Positions 35,997-45,821 of a stretch of 64,000 nt of DNA are shown piece after piece (within the stretch, counting starts at the first letter, position 1; every line of letters starts with the position of its first letter). The stretch is taken from contig JAUYCC010000053.1 of NCBI GenBank assembly GCA_030692365.1, positions 1 through 64,000 on the forward strand, given 5' to 3'. Source of the DNA: Pelolinea sp. (GTDB lineage Bacteria; Chloroflexota; Anaerolineae; Anaerolineales; Anaerolineaceae). A program made the translations under genes and the position numbers. The notes under the pieces were generated by a model. It was not told where the DNA came from and did not search any database. It was given only the letters and a program-made list of their open reading frames with translations.

Positions 35997-38915
35997 TTAT
36001 TTTGAAAAACCTGCCAATACTTTGTCCTTGGTCAGAGGTAAATCATGGTACCAAACTCCGGTGGCATTATGGATTGCGCTGACTATCGCAGGCGCGGCAC
36101 CATCGATGGAGATTTCCGACACTGATTTAGCGCCATAAGGGCCGGATGGTTCATCTGTCTGAACGAAGATCACATCAAGCGGGGGCATCTTGTCGGCTTT
36201 GATCAATTCATAGGTTGATAATCGGTCATTGGTGATCTGACCTTTTTCGTTGTAATAAGTGTCTTCACCCAATGCAAATCCAAGGGCTTGCGCCATTCCA
36301 CCTTCAACCTGTCCGGCTGCGGTGATCGGATTGATAACCCTGCCGCAATCGACGACCATTAGAAGCCTTTCAACTTCCACTTCACCGGTATCTTTGTGTA
36401 CTTTGACCTCCGCAAATTGGGCCCCGGTCGGAGGGGGGCTGGTGAAACTGTGATGTGACTCAGTGGCCATGATCTGATGCTGGTCAAGCTGGTGCAGACT
36501 GCTTAATGCGACCTCACGCATTGTTACCGAACTTTCATCAGGAGCGATGATAGTCCTATCAATAATTATTAAAGTTTCAGGATCATCCACTTTCAACATT
36601 TTAGCTGCGTGTGTAAGAATTTGGCCGCGGACGTTCCTTGCGGCTTTCAAAACAGCGCCACCGCTAATATAAGTGGTCGAGCTCGCGTAAGCGCCTTTGT
36701 CAAAAGGAGTGAAATCGGTATCTGAGGAATAAACAATAAAATCTTCTACTGGCACACCCAACTGTTCAGCGGCCATTTGTGCAAGGATTGTGTCTGACCC
36801 AGTTCCGATATCCGTTGCCCCCATTAAAAGATTGAATGATCCGTCATCATTCATTTTGATGGTAGCCGCAGCCATATCAAGCCCAGCGATACCGCTTCCA
36901 TGGATCATGACTGACATCCCAATACCTTTTTTAATAAGGTCTTGTTGAACCTTATATAGTTTTCGTTTCGCAAAGAAATCGGTTGCCTTTAAGCCAACCT
37001 TAACACATTCATCCAGAGCGGAAGTAGCCATCGCCTGGTCATAGCCTTCGCGACCCTCACCAAGTTTTCTAGCCAGGTGCATAGTTTCACCCAGTTTCAG
37101 CCAATTCTTTCGTTTGAATTCAATTACATCAATATTCAGTTTTTCAGCAAACTCTTCCATCAGAACTTCAACAGCAAATTGCGCTTGCATTGCTCCGTAA
37201 CCACGGTAGGCACCTGCCGAGGGAGTATTGGTGTAAACTACGTCGCATATGAAACGGGAATTAGGCGCATTATATAAGGTAAGTCCTTTAAAACCGCTGA
37301 CCATATTAACTGTCAATCCGTGAGTCCCATAAGCGCCAGTATCACCAATCAGTCTAAATTCTGCTGCGATGAGTTTCTGATTTTTTACTCCCAATTTATA
37401 GCGGATAACCTGGCGATGTCGAGACCGACCGCTGGTAAATTCCTGGCTGCGTGTTAATTCCAGGCGAACAGGTTTGCCAGTTCTCAGCGTCAGCAACGAA
37501 CAGAGGTCTTCCAGCAGGACTTCCTGCTTTCCGCCAAAACCTCCACCGATACGGGGTTTGATAACGCGAATTCTTTTTTCAGGGAGACCAATAAGAGGGG
37601 CGATGATCCGCCTTACATGGAAGGGCACCTGTGTGCTGGTTCTTACGACCAGTCGGTTATCTTCATCAAGGTACGTGATACATATGTGAGGTTCCATCTG
37701 CGCGTGTTGCTGCTTGGGAGTTTTGAACTCACCCTCAATGATGTTATCCGAATCTTTAAATGCCTGATTGGGGTCTCCAACCTCGGCTTCAATGTGGTAA
37801 ACGATGTTATGTTTCGCGTCAAAAATTCCTTCGGTATCAGTCTCATCATGAATAATTGGCGCGCCATTTTTCATAGCTTCTTCTGCGTCAAGAACGAAGG
37901 GAAGTACTTCGTAAGAAACGTCAATCAGTTGCAGCGCTTTTTCAGCAATTTCTCTGCTTTCGGCTGCCACGACTGCAACGCGGTCACCTACATGACGTAC
38001 TTTATTATCAAAAACAACCTGATCGTGCGGAAGAGGCTGTGGGTAACTTTGTCCCCCGGTCGCGTATTTAATTCTGGGAACATCTTTAAAGGTCAAAATC
38101 TCAACAACCCCGGGCAGCGCTTTGGCTTTACTGGTATCAATATCTTTAATAATCGCATGGGCATGAGGGCTGGTTAATAAAGCCGCGAAGAGCAGACCAT
38201 CTGGTTGCACATCATCCGTAAATACGGGTTTTCCGGTAACAAGCTTTACACCATCAACTTTGGTGGGTGTTTTTCCAACCACTACCATTTTAGGCATTTT
38301 CTCGGGCGTCAAGACCAATGGCAGGAGAGGAGCAGCTTTCTTGCCTTTTCTATAGTACTGTTGGGGCAACACTATTTTGTCGATATCGGATTGGAAAATC
38401 AGTTCAGGAACCTTATATTCACTTACTACTTCACCGCGCATAACAGCTGCTGCCCTCATTACAGCATCAATAATACGTACATAACCGGTACAACGGCAGA
38501 GGACTTCGGATAATGTTTTTCGAGTTTCCTCTTCAGTAGGATTAGGATTTTTATCAAGGAAAGCTTTGGCGGTAAGAATTTGAGCGGGTGTGCAGAAACC
38601 GCATTGTATTGCCCCGGTTTCCAGGAAAGCTTTTTGAAGTGGGTGAAGGTTTTCAGCGTTTCCCAATGCTTCAAGAGTTTCAACTCTTTTTCCAGCAGCA
38701 GAGTTTATTTTCAGAAGGCATGATTTTGAAGGGACTCCATCTATAAGAACGGTGCACATGCCACAATCCCCTTCACGGCAGCCGGATTTAACACTTTTCA
38801 ACCCGGAATTGCGAAGGTAGTCCAAAAGTAATGTCTTGGGATTGATTGAGATATTTCGGGACTCGCCATTCAAAACAAACTGGATTTCTTGAACTTCCTG
38901 GTTATTTATGACCAT
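35997..38915 (-). CDS. Xanthine dehydrogenase-family Mo-hydroxylase with fused 2Fe-2S domain
   Basis: Residues 1-160 carry two [2Fe-2S] clusters (SGCREGDCGMC, then QCGFCTPAQ and CRCTGYV). Residues ~190-972 form the molybdopterin part: GGFGGKQEVLLEDL, SAGAYRGYGAMQAQFAVE, TDIGTGSDTILAQ, and GPYGAKSVSE with the catalytic Glu. There is no FAD subunit in the chain or beside it. This layout matches Desulfovibrio-type aldehyde oxidoreductase, which passes electrons directly to a carrier. The active-site residues do not settle the substrate. Single gene; MobB for the cofactor is at 18606. Confidence 0.92.
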   Translation of the reverse strand: MVINNQEVQEIQFVLNGESRNISINPKTLLLDYLRNSGLKSVKSGCREGDCGMCTVLIDGVPSKSCLLKINSAAGKRVETLEALGNAENLHPLQKAFLETGAIQCGFCTPAQILTAKAFLDKNPNPTEEETRKTLSEVLCRCTGYVRIIDAVMRAAAVMRGEVVSEYKVPELIFQSDIDKIVLPQQYYRKGKKAAPLLPLVLTPEKMPKMVVVGKTPTKVDGVKLVTGKPVFTDDVQPDGLLFAALLTSPHAHAIIKDIDTSKAKALPGVVEILTFKDVPRIKYATGGQSYPQPLPHDQVVFDNKVRHVGDRVAVVAAESREIAEKALQLIDVSYEVLPFVLDAEEAMKNGAPIIHDETDTEGIFDAKHNIVYHIEAEVGDPNQAFKDSDNIIEGEFKTPKQQHAQMEPHICITYLDEDNRLVVRTSTQVPFHVRRIIAPLIGLPEKRIRVIKPRIGGGFGGKQEVLLEDLCSLLTLRTGKPVRLELTRSQEFTSGRSRHRQVIRYKLGVKNQKLIAAEFRLIGDTGAYGTHGLTVNMVSGFKGLTLYNAPNSRFICDVVYTNTPSAGAYRGYGAMQAQFAVEVLMEEFAEKLNIDVIEFKRKNWLKLGETMHLARKLGEGREGYDQAMATSALDECVKVGLKATDFFAKRKLYKVQQDLIKKGIGMSVMIHGSGIAGLDMAAATIKMNDDGSFNLLMGATDIGTGSDTILAQMAAEQLGVPVEDFIVYSSDTDFTPFDKGAYASSTTYISGGAVLKAARNVRGQILTHAAKMLKVDDPETLIIIDRTIIAPDESSVTMREVALSSLHQLDQHQIMATESHHSFTSPPPTGAQFAEVKVHKDTGEVEVERLLMVVDCGRVINPITAAGQVEGGMAQALGFALGEDTYYNEKGQITNDRLSTYELIKADKMPPLDVIFVQTDEPSGPYGAKSVSEISIDGAAPAIVSAIHNATGVWYHDLPLTKDKVLAGFSK

Positions 38916-38997
38916 TGCTTTCTTCCGCTCCTGATTTGGGTAAGTCTTGATAGAAGAATACTATTTAAGAAAGATTTTACTATATTCACTTAAATAA

Positions 38998-39021
38998 AAA
39001 ATCCGGCACTAACCGGATTTT
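38998..39021 (-). terminator. Terminator of tRNA-Asp
   Basis: AAAATCCGG and CCGGATTTT form a 9-bp stem with a 6-nt loop, followed on the minus strand by TTTATTTAAG. It begins 4 nt after the tRNA-Asp 3' end and precedes the Mo-hydroxylase gene. Confidence 0.8.
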
Positions 39022-39024
39022 AGG

Positions 39025-39098
39025 CGGGAGCGACGGGATTCGAACCCGCGGTCTCGGCCTTGACAGGGCCGCATGTTCAACCACTACACCACGCCCCC
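39025..39098 (-). tRNA. tRNA-Asp(GTC)
   Basis: A complete 74-nt cloverleaf on the minus strand: acceptor GGGGGCG/CGCTCCC with discriminator G, anticodon stem CGGCC/GGCCG with loop CTGTCAA (anticodon GTC), and T-arm GCGGGTTCGAATCCCGT. CCA is not encoded. Confidence 0.95.
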
Positions 39099-39157
39099 GT
39101 GGGAAATGGAAGTTTAACATGATCTGCTTATGGCGTCAAGAAAAAATTCAGGTAATT

Positions 39158-39622
39158 TCAGTTCAAACCCGAGATCCAGTCTTCATGTAGGCGGGACCAC
39201 TCAAAGATTTCATCTTTTTTGAACCACATTTGAATTTCTTTTTCCGCGGTTTCAACGGAATCAGACGCATGGATCAGATTGCGGCTGGTTAGTAGAGCTA
39301 AATCATGGCGGATAGTCCCAGGAGCCGATTCTAATGGATTGGTGGCGCCAACAGTCTGGCGAACTGCTTTGATCGCCTCAGTTCCTTCCCATACCATCGC
39401 TATCAATGGCGCGGAAGTGATATATTTTACAAGCCCGTTATAGAAAGGTTTTCCAATATGCGCGCCATAGTGGGTTTCGGCAAATTCTTTTGTCACTTGA
39501 CGGAAATTCATCGCAATAAGCATTAATCCCCGTTTTTCCAATCGTGAGATTATTTCCCCAACCAATCCCCGTTGAACTCCATCAGGTTTTATCAGGACAA
39601 GGGTTCGTTGATTATTGATCAT
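39158..39622 (-). CDS. ndk: Nucleoside diphosphate kinase
   Basis: The 154-aa enzyme shows TLVLIKPDGVQRGLVGEII, GAHIGKPFYNGLV, GPLIAMVWEG-like PLIAMVWEG, GTIRHDLAL, and NLIHASDS with the phosphate-accepting His. It passes the terminal phosphate between nucleoside triphosphates and diphosphates. It ends the rpoD-TPR-ndk run, 12 nt after the TPR gene. Confidence 0.96.
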   Translation of the reverse strand: MINNQRTLVLIKPDGVQRGLVGEIISRLEKRGLMLIAMNFRQVTKEFAETHYGAHIGKPFYNGLVKYITSAPLIAMVWEGTEAIKAVRQTVGATNPLESAPGTIRHDLALLTSRNLIHASDSVETAEKEIQMWFKKDEIFEWSRLHEDWISGLN

Positions 39623-39633
39623 TAGTTCCTGCC

Positions 39634-41256
39634 TTAAAGGGAGATAAATTTTTGAGCGTTGTGTAATATTGCTAAAGCTTTCTCTTTTTCTTCCAGTTTT
39701 GTATATGTTTCACCTAAAAGCAGGCGAAAATCGGTACAATCAGGATAAAGTTCTATAGCTCGCTCAAGCTGGATAGCAACATCTGAAAGGTTCTTTTTTT
39801 TAGAAATCAACTTACGGAGTGTAGTCAATGCATATTGCGTGTTGCCGCCTTCCAATGCTTTCGCTGAATTAAAGAGAAGATTGTTGGAATCTTCCTGAAG
39901 AGTTGGAATTTGTTGTGTGTCTTCCAGGTTTGTATCGATAGTTGCTTTCGATGTTTGGATGGAACTTTCTTCATCATTAATCCACATAGTTTTAGATTGT
40001 TCGAAATCTTCCTTTTCGTTTATTGCAGGTTGAATATTTGAGTCAAAAACCCCATCTTCACCTGTTATTGACTCAAGTTGCTCTGAACCTTCAACTAACA
40101 CAGCCTCATTCTTAGACGTATTTACCGATTCAGTAAAATTGGATTCATTTTCAAAACGGGTGATTTCTCCGTTTCCATCAAAAAACCAGTCGGGAATATT
40201 ACCTGAATCGGTCGGAGTCGTTTTTGATGACCGTAATCTCTCAAGGAAAACTTTCTTTCGTGAATTTGCCATTTTATTGCCCAGATTTGTAATGTTTAAT
40301 TCATCACGGTTGTCAACCAGTACGCCTTCGTTGAATTTCGCTTGAATTGTTGGTGATTCAACCGCTTTGGTTATGATGGAATTCCAATCAACTTCCTCAG
40401 CCGGGAAATTATTTCTTTCAGTCAATTGATCCTGGCTTTTCCAAATGTTTTCAATAAAAGATTCAAGGTCGTAACCAAAATCATTCCTGTCCAATTCGTC
40501 TTCAACCATTACCGCGATATCAGGTACATCAAAAACAGACTGCGTTGATGGAAGCATTAAAGCATAATAAGGATCTAGTTCAATAAGACGCTTACGATAG
40601 AAACCATCTTTTTCAATTGTGTGATTTTTAGTGATGACCTTATCCAATATCTCATTTGCAGTCCAGCAGTAGGGCAATTGGCTGGTGATTTCCACACAGA
40701 TTTCAACAGCTTGAATTAAGTCTCCAGATTCAAAAAAAGATTTTGCCATCGCAATTTTGTAATCGATGCGCTGGGGGGTTTCGGAAAGCCCGGTCCTTGA
40801 TTCAGCGATTGCCTGTTGGTAAAGCTTGCCTTTAAGATACATTTTTATCAGGGCGCCGCGCGTTAGCTGGACCTTCTTTAGTTCAATACCATCCTTTGAA
40901 AAAAATAATCTTATTAATTCATTCTGCAAGCCTACATTGGCTGGCTGGATCTCAAAGGCAAATTTCATATGTTCAATCGCCGAATCCAGTAATTTATTAT
41001 TTTCGGCGATCATGCTTTTACCAATATGGGAAACAAAATCATCCGGTTCCATTTGCAGGATAATATCAAAGACTTTATCCGCGAATATAAAATCCTGTTT
41101 TTGAAGAAGGGCTTTGGATAAAACCTGATATGTATGAAGATTTCTGGGAAATTGTTGGAGGATTAAGAAACTTTGGAAAATCGCTTTGTCAATTTTATTT
41201 TCTTCAATCCATGATTCAATTTTTTGTTGATAAGCGCGAAGAGCTAAATTTGGCAT
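39634..41256 (-). CDS. Tetratricopeptide-repeat protein between rpoD and ndk
   Basis: The 540-aa soluble protein has TPR-like helix pairs in residues ~1-200 (ALRAYQQKIESWIEENKI, then repeats with the LLQKQDFIFADKVFDIILQM pattern). An acidic, low-complexity middle of ~200 residues rich in E, N, S and T follows, then two or three more repeats at the C-terminus (LFNSAKALEGGNTQYAL, LLLGETYTKLEEKEKALA). No enzymatic motif is seen. It lies 17 nt after rpoD. The partner proteins are unknown. Confidence 0.8.
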   Translation of the reverse strand: MPNLALRAYQQKIESWIEENKIDKAIFQSFLILQQFPRNLHTYQVLSKALLQKQDFIFADKVFDIILQMEPDDFVSHIGKSMIAENNKLLDSAIEHMKFAFEIQPANVGLQNELIRLFFSKDGIELKKVQLTRGALIKMYLKGKLYQQAIAESRTGLSETPQRIDYKIAMAKSFFESGDLIQAVEICVEITSQLPYCWTANEILDKVITKNHTIEKDGFYRKRLIELDPYYALMLPSTQSVFDVPDIAVMVEDELDRNDFGYDLESFIENIWKSQDQLTERNNFPAEEVDWNSIITKAVESPTIQAKFNEGVLVDNRDELNITNLGNKMANSRKKVFLERLRSSKTTPTDSGNIPDWFFDGNGEITRFENESNFTESVNTSKNEAVLVEGSEQLESITGEDGVFDSNIQPAINEKEDFEQSKTMWINDEESSIQTSKATIDTNLEDTQQIPTLQEDSNNLLFNSAKALEGGNTQYALTTLRKLISKKKNLSDVAIQLERAIELYPDCTDFRLLLGETYTKLEEKEKALAILHNAQKFISL

Positions 41257-41272
41257 TGCGACATCCTTTTTT

Positions 41273-42493
41273 CTATTCTCCTAAATAATCACGCAATTTT
41301 CTTCGGATAGTCGGGTGCCTCAGCCGGCTTAATGCCTGCGCTTCAATTTGGCGAACGCGTTCGCGGGTGACACCCATTTTTCTACCAACCTCTTCCAACG
41401 TGTAGGCTTGCCCGTCAAGCAAACCATATCGTAGCTGCAGAATCCTGACTTCTCTTGGTGGCAAAGAATCCATAACCGTTTCAAGATGTTCTTTCAATAA
41501 ATTGTAGGTGGCTGTCACATCAGGTGCAGGGATATCGTTATCCTCAATAAAATCACCAAGAACGGAATCATCTTCATTATCTGTAGGCGTTTCAAGGGAT
41601 AATGGCCGCCTTGACACCTTAATCATGTTTTCGACCTTCTTGGGTGGGACTTCCAATGCGTTGGCAAGTTCTTCAATTGAAGGATCTCTTCCCAATTTTT
41701 GGGTAAGCTGATGTTGTGTTCTCAGCAATTTATTGATCTGGTCGCCCATATGTACCGGGACGCGGATTGTGCGCCCCTGGTCTGCAATGGCGCGCGTAAC
41801 TGCCTGGCGGATCCACCAAGTGGCATAGGTGCTGAATTTATGACCGCGCCGGTAATCAAATTTCTTGGTTGCGCGAATAAGGCCAATATTGCCTTCCTGA
41901 ATTAAATCAAGGAATGGAACCCCGCGACCCATGTACTTCTTGGCAACACTGATCACCAGGCGGGAATTTGCCGTAATGAGGTGCTCTCTTGCTGCCCAGC
42001 CGTCTTCAATAAGAATGAGTAACTCCTGACCGCGTTTCTTACCCACACGGCCTCGAGCCAGTTCTTCGCGCGCCATCCGTCCGCGTTCTATTCGCTGCGC
42101 TAATTCAACTTCTTGTTCAGCAGTCAGAAGGGGAACGCGGCTTACTTCTTTCAGGTATAAACCGATCGTGTCATCAGTATCAATATGCTTTAAATCATCA
42201 ATCGGTGCTTCATGGCTATCTTCAACGATTTCCTTGACCTCATCTTTGGCCAGTTCATCATCTGATGGCTCCGATGAAAGGTCATCGTCATCCATATATG
42301 GGATACCAGCAGACATTAACGCTGCAAATGCCTCTTCCAGTTGGCTGACATCCTGTTCAGCATCCGGAAAAAAGTGGAGAATATCATCAATAGTGACATA
42401 GGATTTTTTCTGTCCAAGTTCTATCAGACGTGAAATAGCAGAAAACTCCAGATTTTCTTCTTCATCCATCACTTCAATTTTCTTGTCGTTCAT
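41273..42493 (-). CDS. rpoD: Primary RNA polymerase sigma factor (sigma-70, RpoD/SigA)
   Basis: The 406-aa protein has an acidic N-terminal region 1.1-like part, region 1.2 ([29 protein letters not shown]), the 2.1-2.4 core ([41 protein letters not shown], given in overlapping pieces [17 protein letters not shown] and [17 protein letters not shown]), region 3, and the region 4 helix-turn-helix [21 protein letters not shown]. All parts of a group 1 sigma are present, so it should read -35/-10 promoters of the TTGACA/TATAAT kind seen in this window. Confidence 0.93.
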   Translation of the reverse strand: MNDKKIEVMDEEENLEFSAISRLIELGQKKSYVTIDDILHFFPDAEQDVSQLEEAFAALMSAGIPYMDDDDLSSEPSDDELAKDEVKEIVEDSHEAPIDDLKHIDTDDTIGLYLKEVSRVPLLTAEQEVELAQRIERGRMAREELARGRVGKKRGQELLILIEDGWAAREHLITANSRLVISVAKKYMGRGVPFLDLIQEGNIGLIRATKKFDYRRGHKFSTYATWWIRQAVTRAIADQGRTIRVPVHMGDQINKLLRTQHQLTQKLGRDPSIEELANALEVPPKKVENMIKVSRRPLSLETPTDNEDDSVLGDFIEDNDIPAPDVTATYNLLKEHLETVMDSLPPREVRILQLRYGLLDGQAYTLEEVGRKMGVTRERVRQIEAQALSRLRHPTIRRKLRDYLGE

Positions 42494-42705
42494 ATACTGT
42501 GGAGGAACCTCATTTTATGGTTTAGCAGTATTAATTAATCCATGATTATCTCTAATCAGGATACACTTTTTATTGGCAAAAATCAATAACAAGGAATATA
42601 AGAAAATTCTTATAGAAAGTTCGTGACTATTTGCCTTACTGCCAAAGTAAGACTATACAAAAATAAAAGCCATTTGTCAATAAGTAATTTAATGTTAATA
42701 AATAT

Positions 42706-43416
42706 TTAACATTTCAAGTTTAATTTCAATATCGATAGCATATGAGTAAATGAGATTGGTAACGGCGCGGTGATGATCATAGGTACATTTGAAATAGGGT
42801 GTGCGAACTTCAATGAATATGCATGCAAAAAGTATCCTTCATTATCCTGGTGGTGGATGAGGCTTTGATTCTTTTTTAGTTTACAGCATCGCCAATATAA
42901 ATCATCACCTAAAATTGGAAAACCTATGGCAGAAAGATGCGCTCTAATTTGGTGAGTAAGGCCTGTTCTTGGAAAAATATCTGCATAGGAATAAATCCCT
43001 TGGTTGCTCAAAGTATTAATAAATGTCAAAGCTGGCTTGCCGTTGGTTATATCAATGACCGTTCTGTGTTTTTTATCACCATTTATTTTTAGCGAAAGCG
43101 CTATTTCATACGAATTCCAAATTGGGACACCGTTTATAATACCCCGATAGTTCTTAATGATCTCATGAGATGAAAAGGAATTATTTAATTTCCGATGAGA
43201 ATTTTGATTTTTGGCAAAGACAATCACGCCGCTTGTATATTTATCTAATCGGTGTACTGCCCAAATGGCTCCATAAATATCACGTAAGATTGATCGGAGG
43301 TTTAATTTTATTAAGTCATAACCATCCTCAATAGATAGCAACCCTGCGGGTTTATTGAGGGCGATTAAATGCTCATCCTCGTAAAGTATTATCTCTTTCA
43401 AATTGAATTCATTCAT
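42706..43416 (-). CDS. RluA-type pseudouridine synthase
   Basis: The 236-aa protein has LIALNKPAGLLS, the catalytic VHRLDKYTSGVIVFAKN (Asp of HRLDK), RTGLTHQIRAHLSAIGFPILGDDLY, and a short C-terminus. There is no S4 RNA-binding domain, and it is shorter than RluD, closer to RluA/TruC size. It turns uridine into pseudouridine in rRNA or tRNA; the target is unknown. It is divergent from the monooxygenase-like gene at 43467. Confidence 0.9.
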   Translation of the reverse strand: MNEFNLKEIILYEDEHLIALNKPAGLLSIEDGYDLIKLNLRSILRDIYGAIWAVHRLDKYTSGVIVFAKNQNSHRKLNNSFSSHEIIKNYRGIINGVPIWNSYEIALSLKINGDKKHRTVIDITNGKPALTFINTLSNQGIYSYADIFPRTGLTHQIRAHLSAIGFPILGDDLYWRCCKLKKNQSLIHHQDNEGYFLHAYSLKFAHPISNVPMIITAPLPISFTHMLSILKLNLKC

Positions 43417-43466
43417 ACATGTTTAGATTTTATAATATAGTAGATAAAGGCTTTCAAGGAGGAAAC

Positions 43467-43772
43467 ATGTTAGTAGTACAAGTAAACATTATTGTAAAAA
43501 AAGAGTTTATAAAAGAATTCATTTCAGCGACTGTAGAAAACGCCAGCAACAGCACTCATGAAAAAGGCATCGCTCACTTTGATTTTTTTCAGAATCAGGA
43601 AGATCCAACAAAATTCATCCTTTTAGAAGCATATCGGAATGACAATGCCCCTGCCGAACATAAAGAAACTGACCATTATAAAAAATGGAAGAGTACCGTC
43701 GAAGAAATGATGGCAGAACCACGTTATAGTATAAAATATTTCAATATTTTTCCAGATGATAAAGATTATTAA
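43467..43772 (+). CDS. Antibiotic biosynthesis monooxygenase (ABM) domain protein
   Basis: The 101-aa single-domain protein begins MLVVQVNIIVKKEFIKEFI and contains the family pattern EKGIAHFDFFQNQEDPTKF, ILLEAYRNDNAPAEHKETDHY. AAGGAGG just before the ATG at 43467 fixes the start over one at 43419, and TATAAT (about 43431) suggests its own promoter. LsrG/YgiN-type members isomerise or oxidise small molecules. It is followed 15 nt later by an iron-type alcohol dehydrogenase, so the pair may handle one aldehyde or quinone substrate. Confidence 0.85.
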   Translation: MLVVQVNIIVKKEFIKEFISATVENASNSTHEKGIAHFDFFQNQEDPTKFILLEAYRNDNAPAEHKETDHYKKWKSTVEEMMAEPRYSIKYFNIFPDDKDY

Positions 43773-43787
43773 TTCTAAAGGGTGACC

Positions 43788-44942
43788 ATGAAAATTGATT
43801 TTAGTACATCAAAACGTATTATCTTTGGCAACGGTGAATTCAGGAATATACCTGAATACATCAAGGGTTTGGGATCCCGTGTGTTTTTCATTCGTGGAAA
43901 TAATCCATTCTACGGGAAAGAATTCTTTGAATTAATCGAAACTTTAAACCTTGAAATTACATACTTTATTGTTAATAAAGAACCTGATATTTTTTTGCTA
44001 ATTTCGGCTGTTAAGCTCGCCCGAGAAAATAATTGTGAATTTGTCATAGGTTTTGGAGGCGGTTCAGTTATTGATACTGGTAAAGCAGTCGCAGCTTTGT
44101 TGAACAATGAAGGTGATTTGATGGATTATCTGGAGGTGGTTGGAAAAGGCTTGCCACTCAAGAATCCATCCAAACCCTATATCGCAATTCCCTCAACTGC
44201 AGGAACTGGCAGCGAGGTTACCCGGAATGCCGTGATTGATGTGCCTGAGAAAAACATTAAAGTCAGCATGCGAAACGCTTATATGCTGCCAACAATCGCT
44301 TTGGTTGACCCAGAACTGACTCTCGATCTCCCACCACAAATTACCGCGACTACCGGAATGGATGCCTTCGTCCAGGTGCTTGAACCTTATGTATGCAATT
44401 CTCCAAATCCCATGGTGGACATGTTCTGCCGTGACGCTATTCCCAGAGCGCCGGTAAATTTATTAAAGGCCTATCGTGATGGTTCGAATATGGAAGCACG
44501 GGAAAATATGGCTTGGGTAAGTTTGCTCGGCGGATTATCTCTGGCTAATGCAAAACTGGGCGCAGTGCACGGTTTTGCCGGACCTATTGGTGGTATGTTC
44601 CATGCTCAGCATGGGGCGATATGTGCTTGCTTACTGCCAGGTGTAATGCAAGTTAATGTTGAAACGCTCATAAAAAGAGATGCTGGCAGTTCTGCTTTAA
44701 AGCGATACCATGAAATATCGACCTGGATCACAGGTGACGCTAAAGCGCATATAGGCGATGGCGTTTTGTATGTTGAAGAGTTATGTAAAAATTTGAAAAT
44801 CCCACGATTAAGTGAAATGGGTATTACTAAAGAAGACTTTCCGCAAATTGTGGAAAAATCCAAAAATTCCTCCAGTATGAAGGGAAATCCGGTTCATTTA
44901 TCAGAAGAGGAATTGACCCGAATCCTTGAACAGTCGTATTGA
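43788..44942 (+). CDS. Iron-containing alcohol dehydrogenase
   Basis: The enzyme has the group III dehydrogenase pattern: VIGFGGGSVIDTGKAVAAL (NAD binding), PSTAGTGSEVTRNAVI, TTGMDAFVQVLEPYV (metal Asp region) and HGFAGPIGGMFHAQHGAICACLLPG, which holds the metal His residues. ATG at 43788, with AAAGGGTGA upstream, is preferred over GTG at 43782. The substrate is uncertain; short-chain alcohol or lactaldehyde-type reductions are usual for the family. Confidence 0.9.
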   Translation: MKIDFSTSKRIIFGNGEFRNIPEYIKGLGSRVFFIRGNNPFYGKEFFELIETLNLEITYFIVNKEPDIFLLISAVKLARENNCEFVIGFGGGSVIDTGKAVAALLNNEGDLMDYLEVVGKGLPLKNPSKPYIAIPSTAGTGSEVTRNAVIDVPEKNIKVSMRNAYMLPTIALVDPELTLDLPPQITATTGMDAFVQVLEPYVCNSPNPMVDMFCRDAIPRAPVNLLKAYRDGSNMEARENMAWVSLLGGLSLANAKLGAVHGFAGPIGGMFHAQHGAICACLLPGVMQVNVETLIKRDAGSSALKRYHEISTWITGDAKAHIGDGVLYVEELCKNLKIPRLSEMGITKEDFPQIVEKSKNSSSMKGNPVHLSEEELTRILEQSY

Positions 44943-44972
44943 AAAATAAGGTGGTTTAACCGCCTTATTTTT
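44942..44972. terminator. Bidirectional terminator between the dehydrogenase and DegV genes
   Basis: AAAAATAAGGTGG and CCGCCTTATTTTT pair around TTTAA. The hairpin covers the last codons of the DegV gene on the other strand, so it serves both convergent genes. Confidence 0.85.
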
Positions 44973-45807
44973 CGACAAAGAAACTTACCCCCAGTAGCCC
45001 AGGTCCACCATGAACAAGTATCGCGGGTGGCAGGTTTGTAATTGGGATTTCTCGAATACCAGTTTTTTCGATAAGCAAGTAACTCAATGATGCCGCTTCC
45101 TCGAGAGCGCCACCATGTTGAACATTTAGGAATGCCGAGTTAGTTTTCGGGCATTCGTTAATAACCATTTCAATAAAACGATCAAGCGCTTTTTTACGGG
45201 TTCTTAGGGATTCAATCACTTTAACTTCACCATCCATAATACCCAAAATGGGTTTTACCTGTAAAACACTGCCTAACAAAGCTTTTGCAGCTCCAATTCT
45301 CCCGCCTTTTTGCAAGTATTCAAGTGTATCAACCAAAAAATAGGTGCGGTTCCTGGAGGACATATCAATCACTTCTTTGCTTATTTCTGAAGCTGATTTT
45401 CCACCCGACGCCATTGTGACTGCCATTCGAATAACCGATCCCAATCCTGCCCCGATTATAGGAGTGTCAAGAACAGTAATATCGGAATTCGGATATTCCT
45501 GTGCTGCGACAACAGCCCTTCCGTAAGTTCCGCTGACTTTTGAACTTGGGCAGATGATCAATATCTCATCATTGTTCCTGGTCAACTCATCAAAAATAGG
45601 CTGGTAGAGATGCGGGTAGGGGGCAGTAGTTTTGGGCAGGATGGGGGATGATTTCAGACGTTCAATAAAAGTTTCCGAGTCTATTTCTGAATCATCACGA
45701 AAGCTTTCCTCGCCAAATATGACGATTTGGGGTAAATAGGCTATCCCTAAATGCTTAGCTTCTTCAACAGGGATAGACGAGAGAGTATCTGCAATGATTT
45801 TAACCAT
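44965..45807 (-). CDS. DegV family fatty-acid-binding protein
   Basis: The 280-aa protein shows MVKIIADTLSSIPVEEAKHL, the PKTTAPYPHLYQPIFDEL loop, SSKVSGTYGRAVVAA and VDTLEYLQKGGRIGAAKALLG, all typical of DegV/FakB. FakB proteins present fatty acids to the kinase FakA. No fakA (DAK domain) gene is nearby. It is the second gene after the P1 peptidase gene (14-nt gap). Confidence 0.92.
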   Translation of the reverse strand: MVKIIADTLSSIPVEEAKHLGIAYLPQIVIFGEESFRDDSEIDSETFIERLKSSPILPKTTAPYPHLYQPIFDELTRNNDEILIICPSSKVSGTYGRAVVAAQEYPNSDITVLDTPIIGAGLGSVIRMAVTMASGGKSASEISKEVIDMSSRNRTYFLVDTLEYLQKGGRIGAAKALLGSVLQVKPILGIMDGEVKVIESLRTRKKALDRFIEMVINECPKTNSAFLNVQHGGALEEAASLSYLLIEKTGIREIPITNLPPAILVHGGPGLLGVSFFVEK

Positions 45808-45821
45808 TTACTAATCCTTGC

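Noticed and set aside
42494-42705. Gap upstream of rpoD with short AT-rich hairpins
   Set aside because: I saw no convincing riboswitch, promoter pair or small RNA; only weak AT-rich complementarity.
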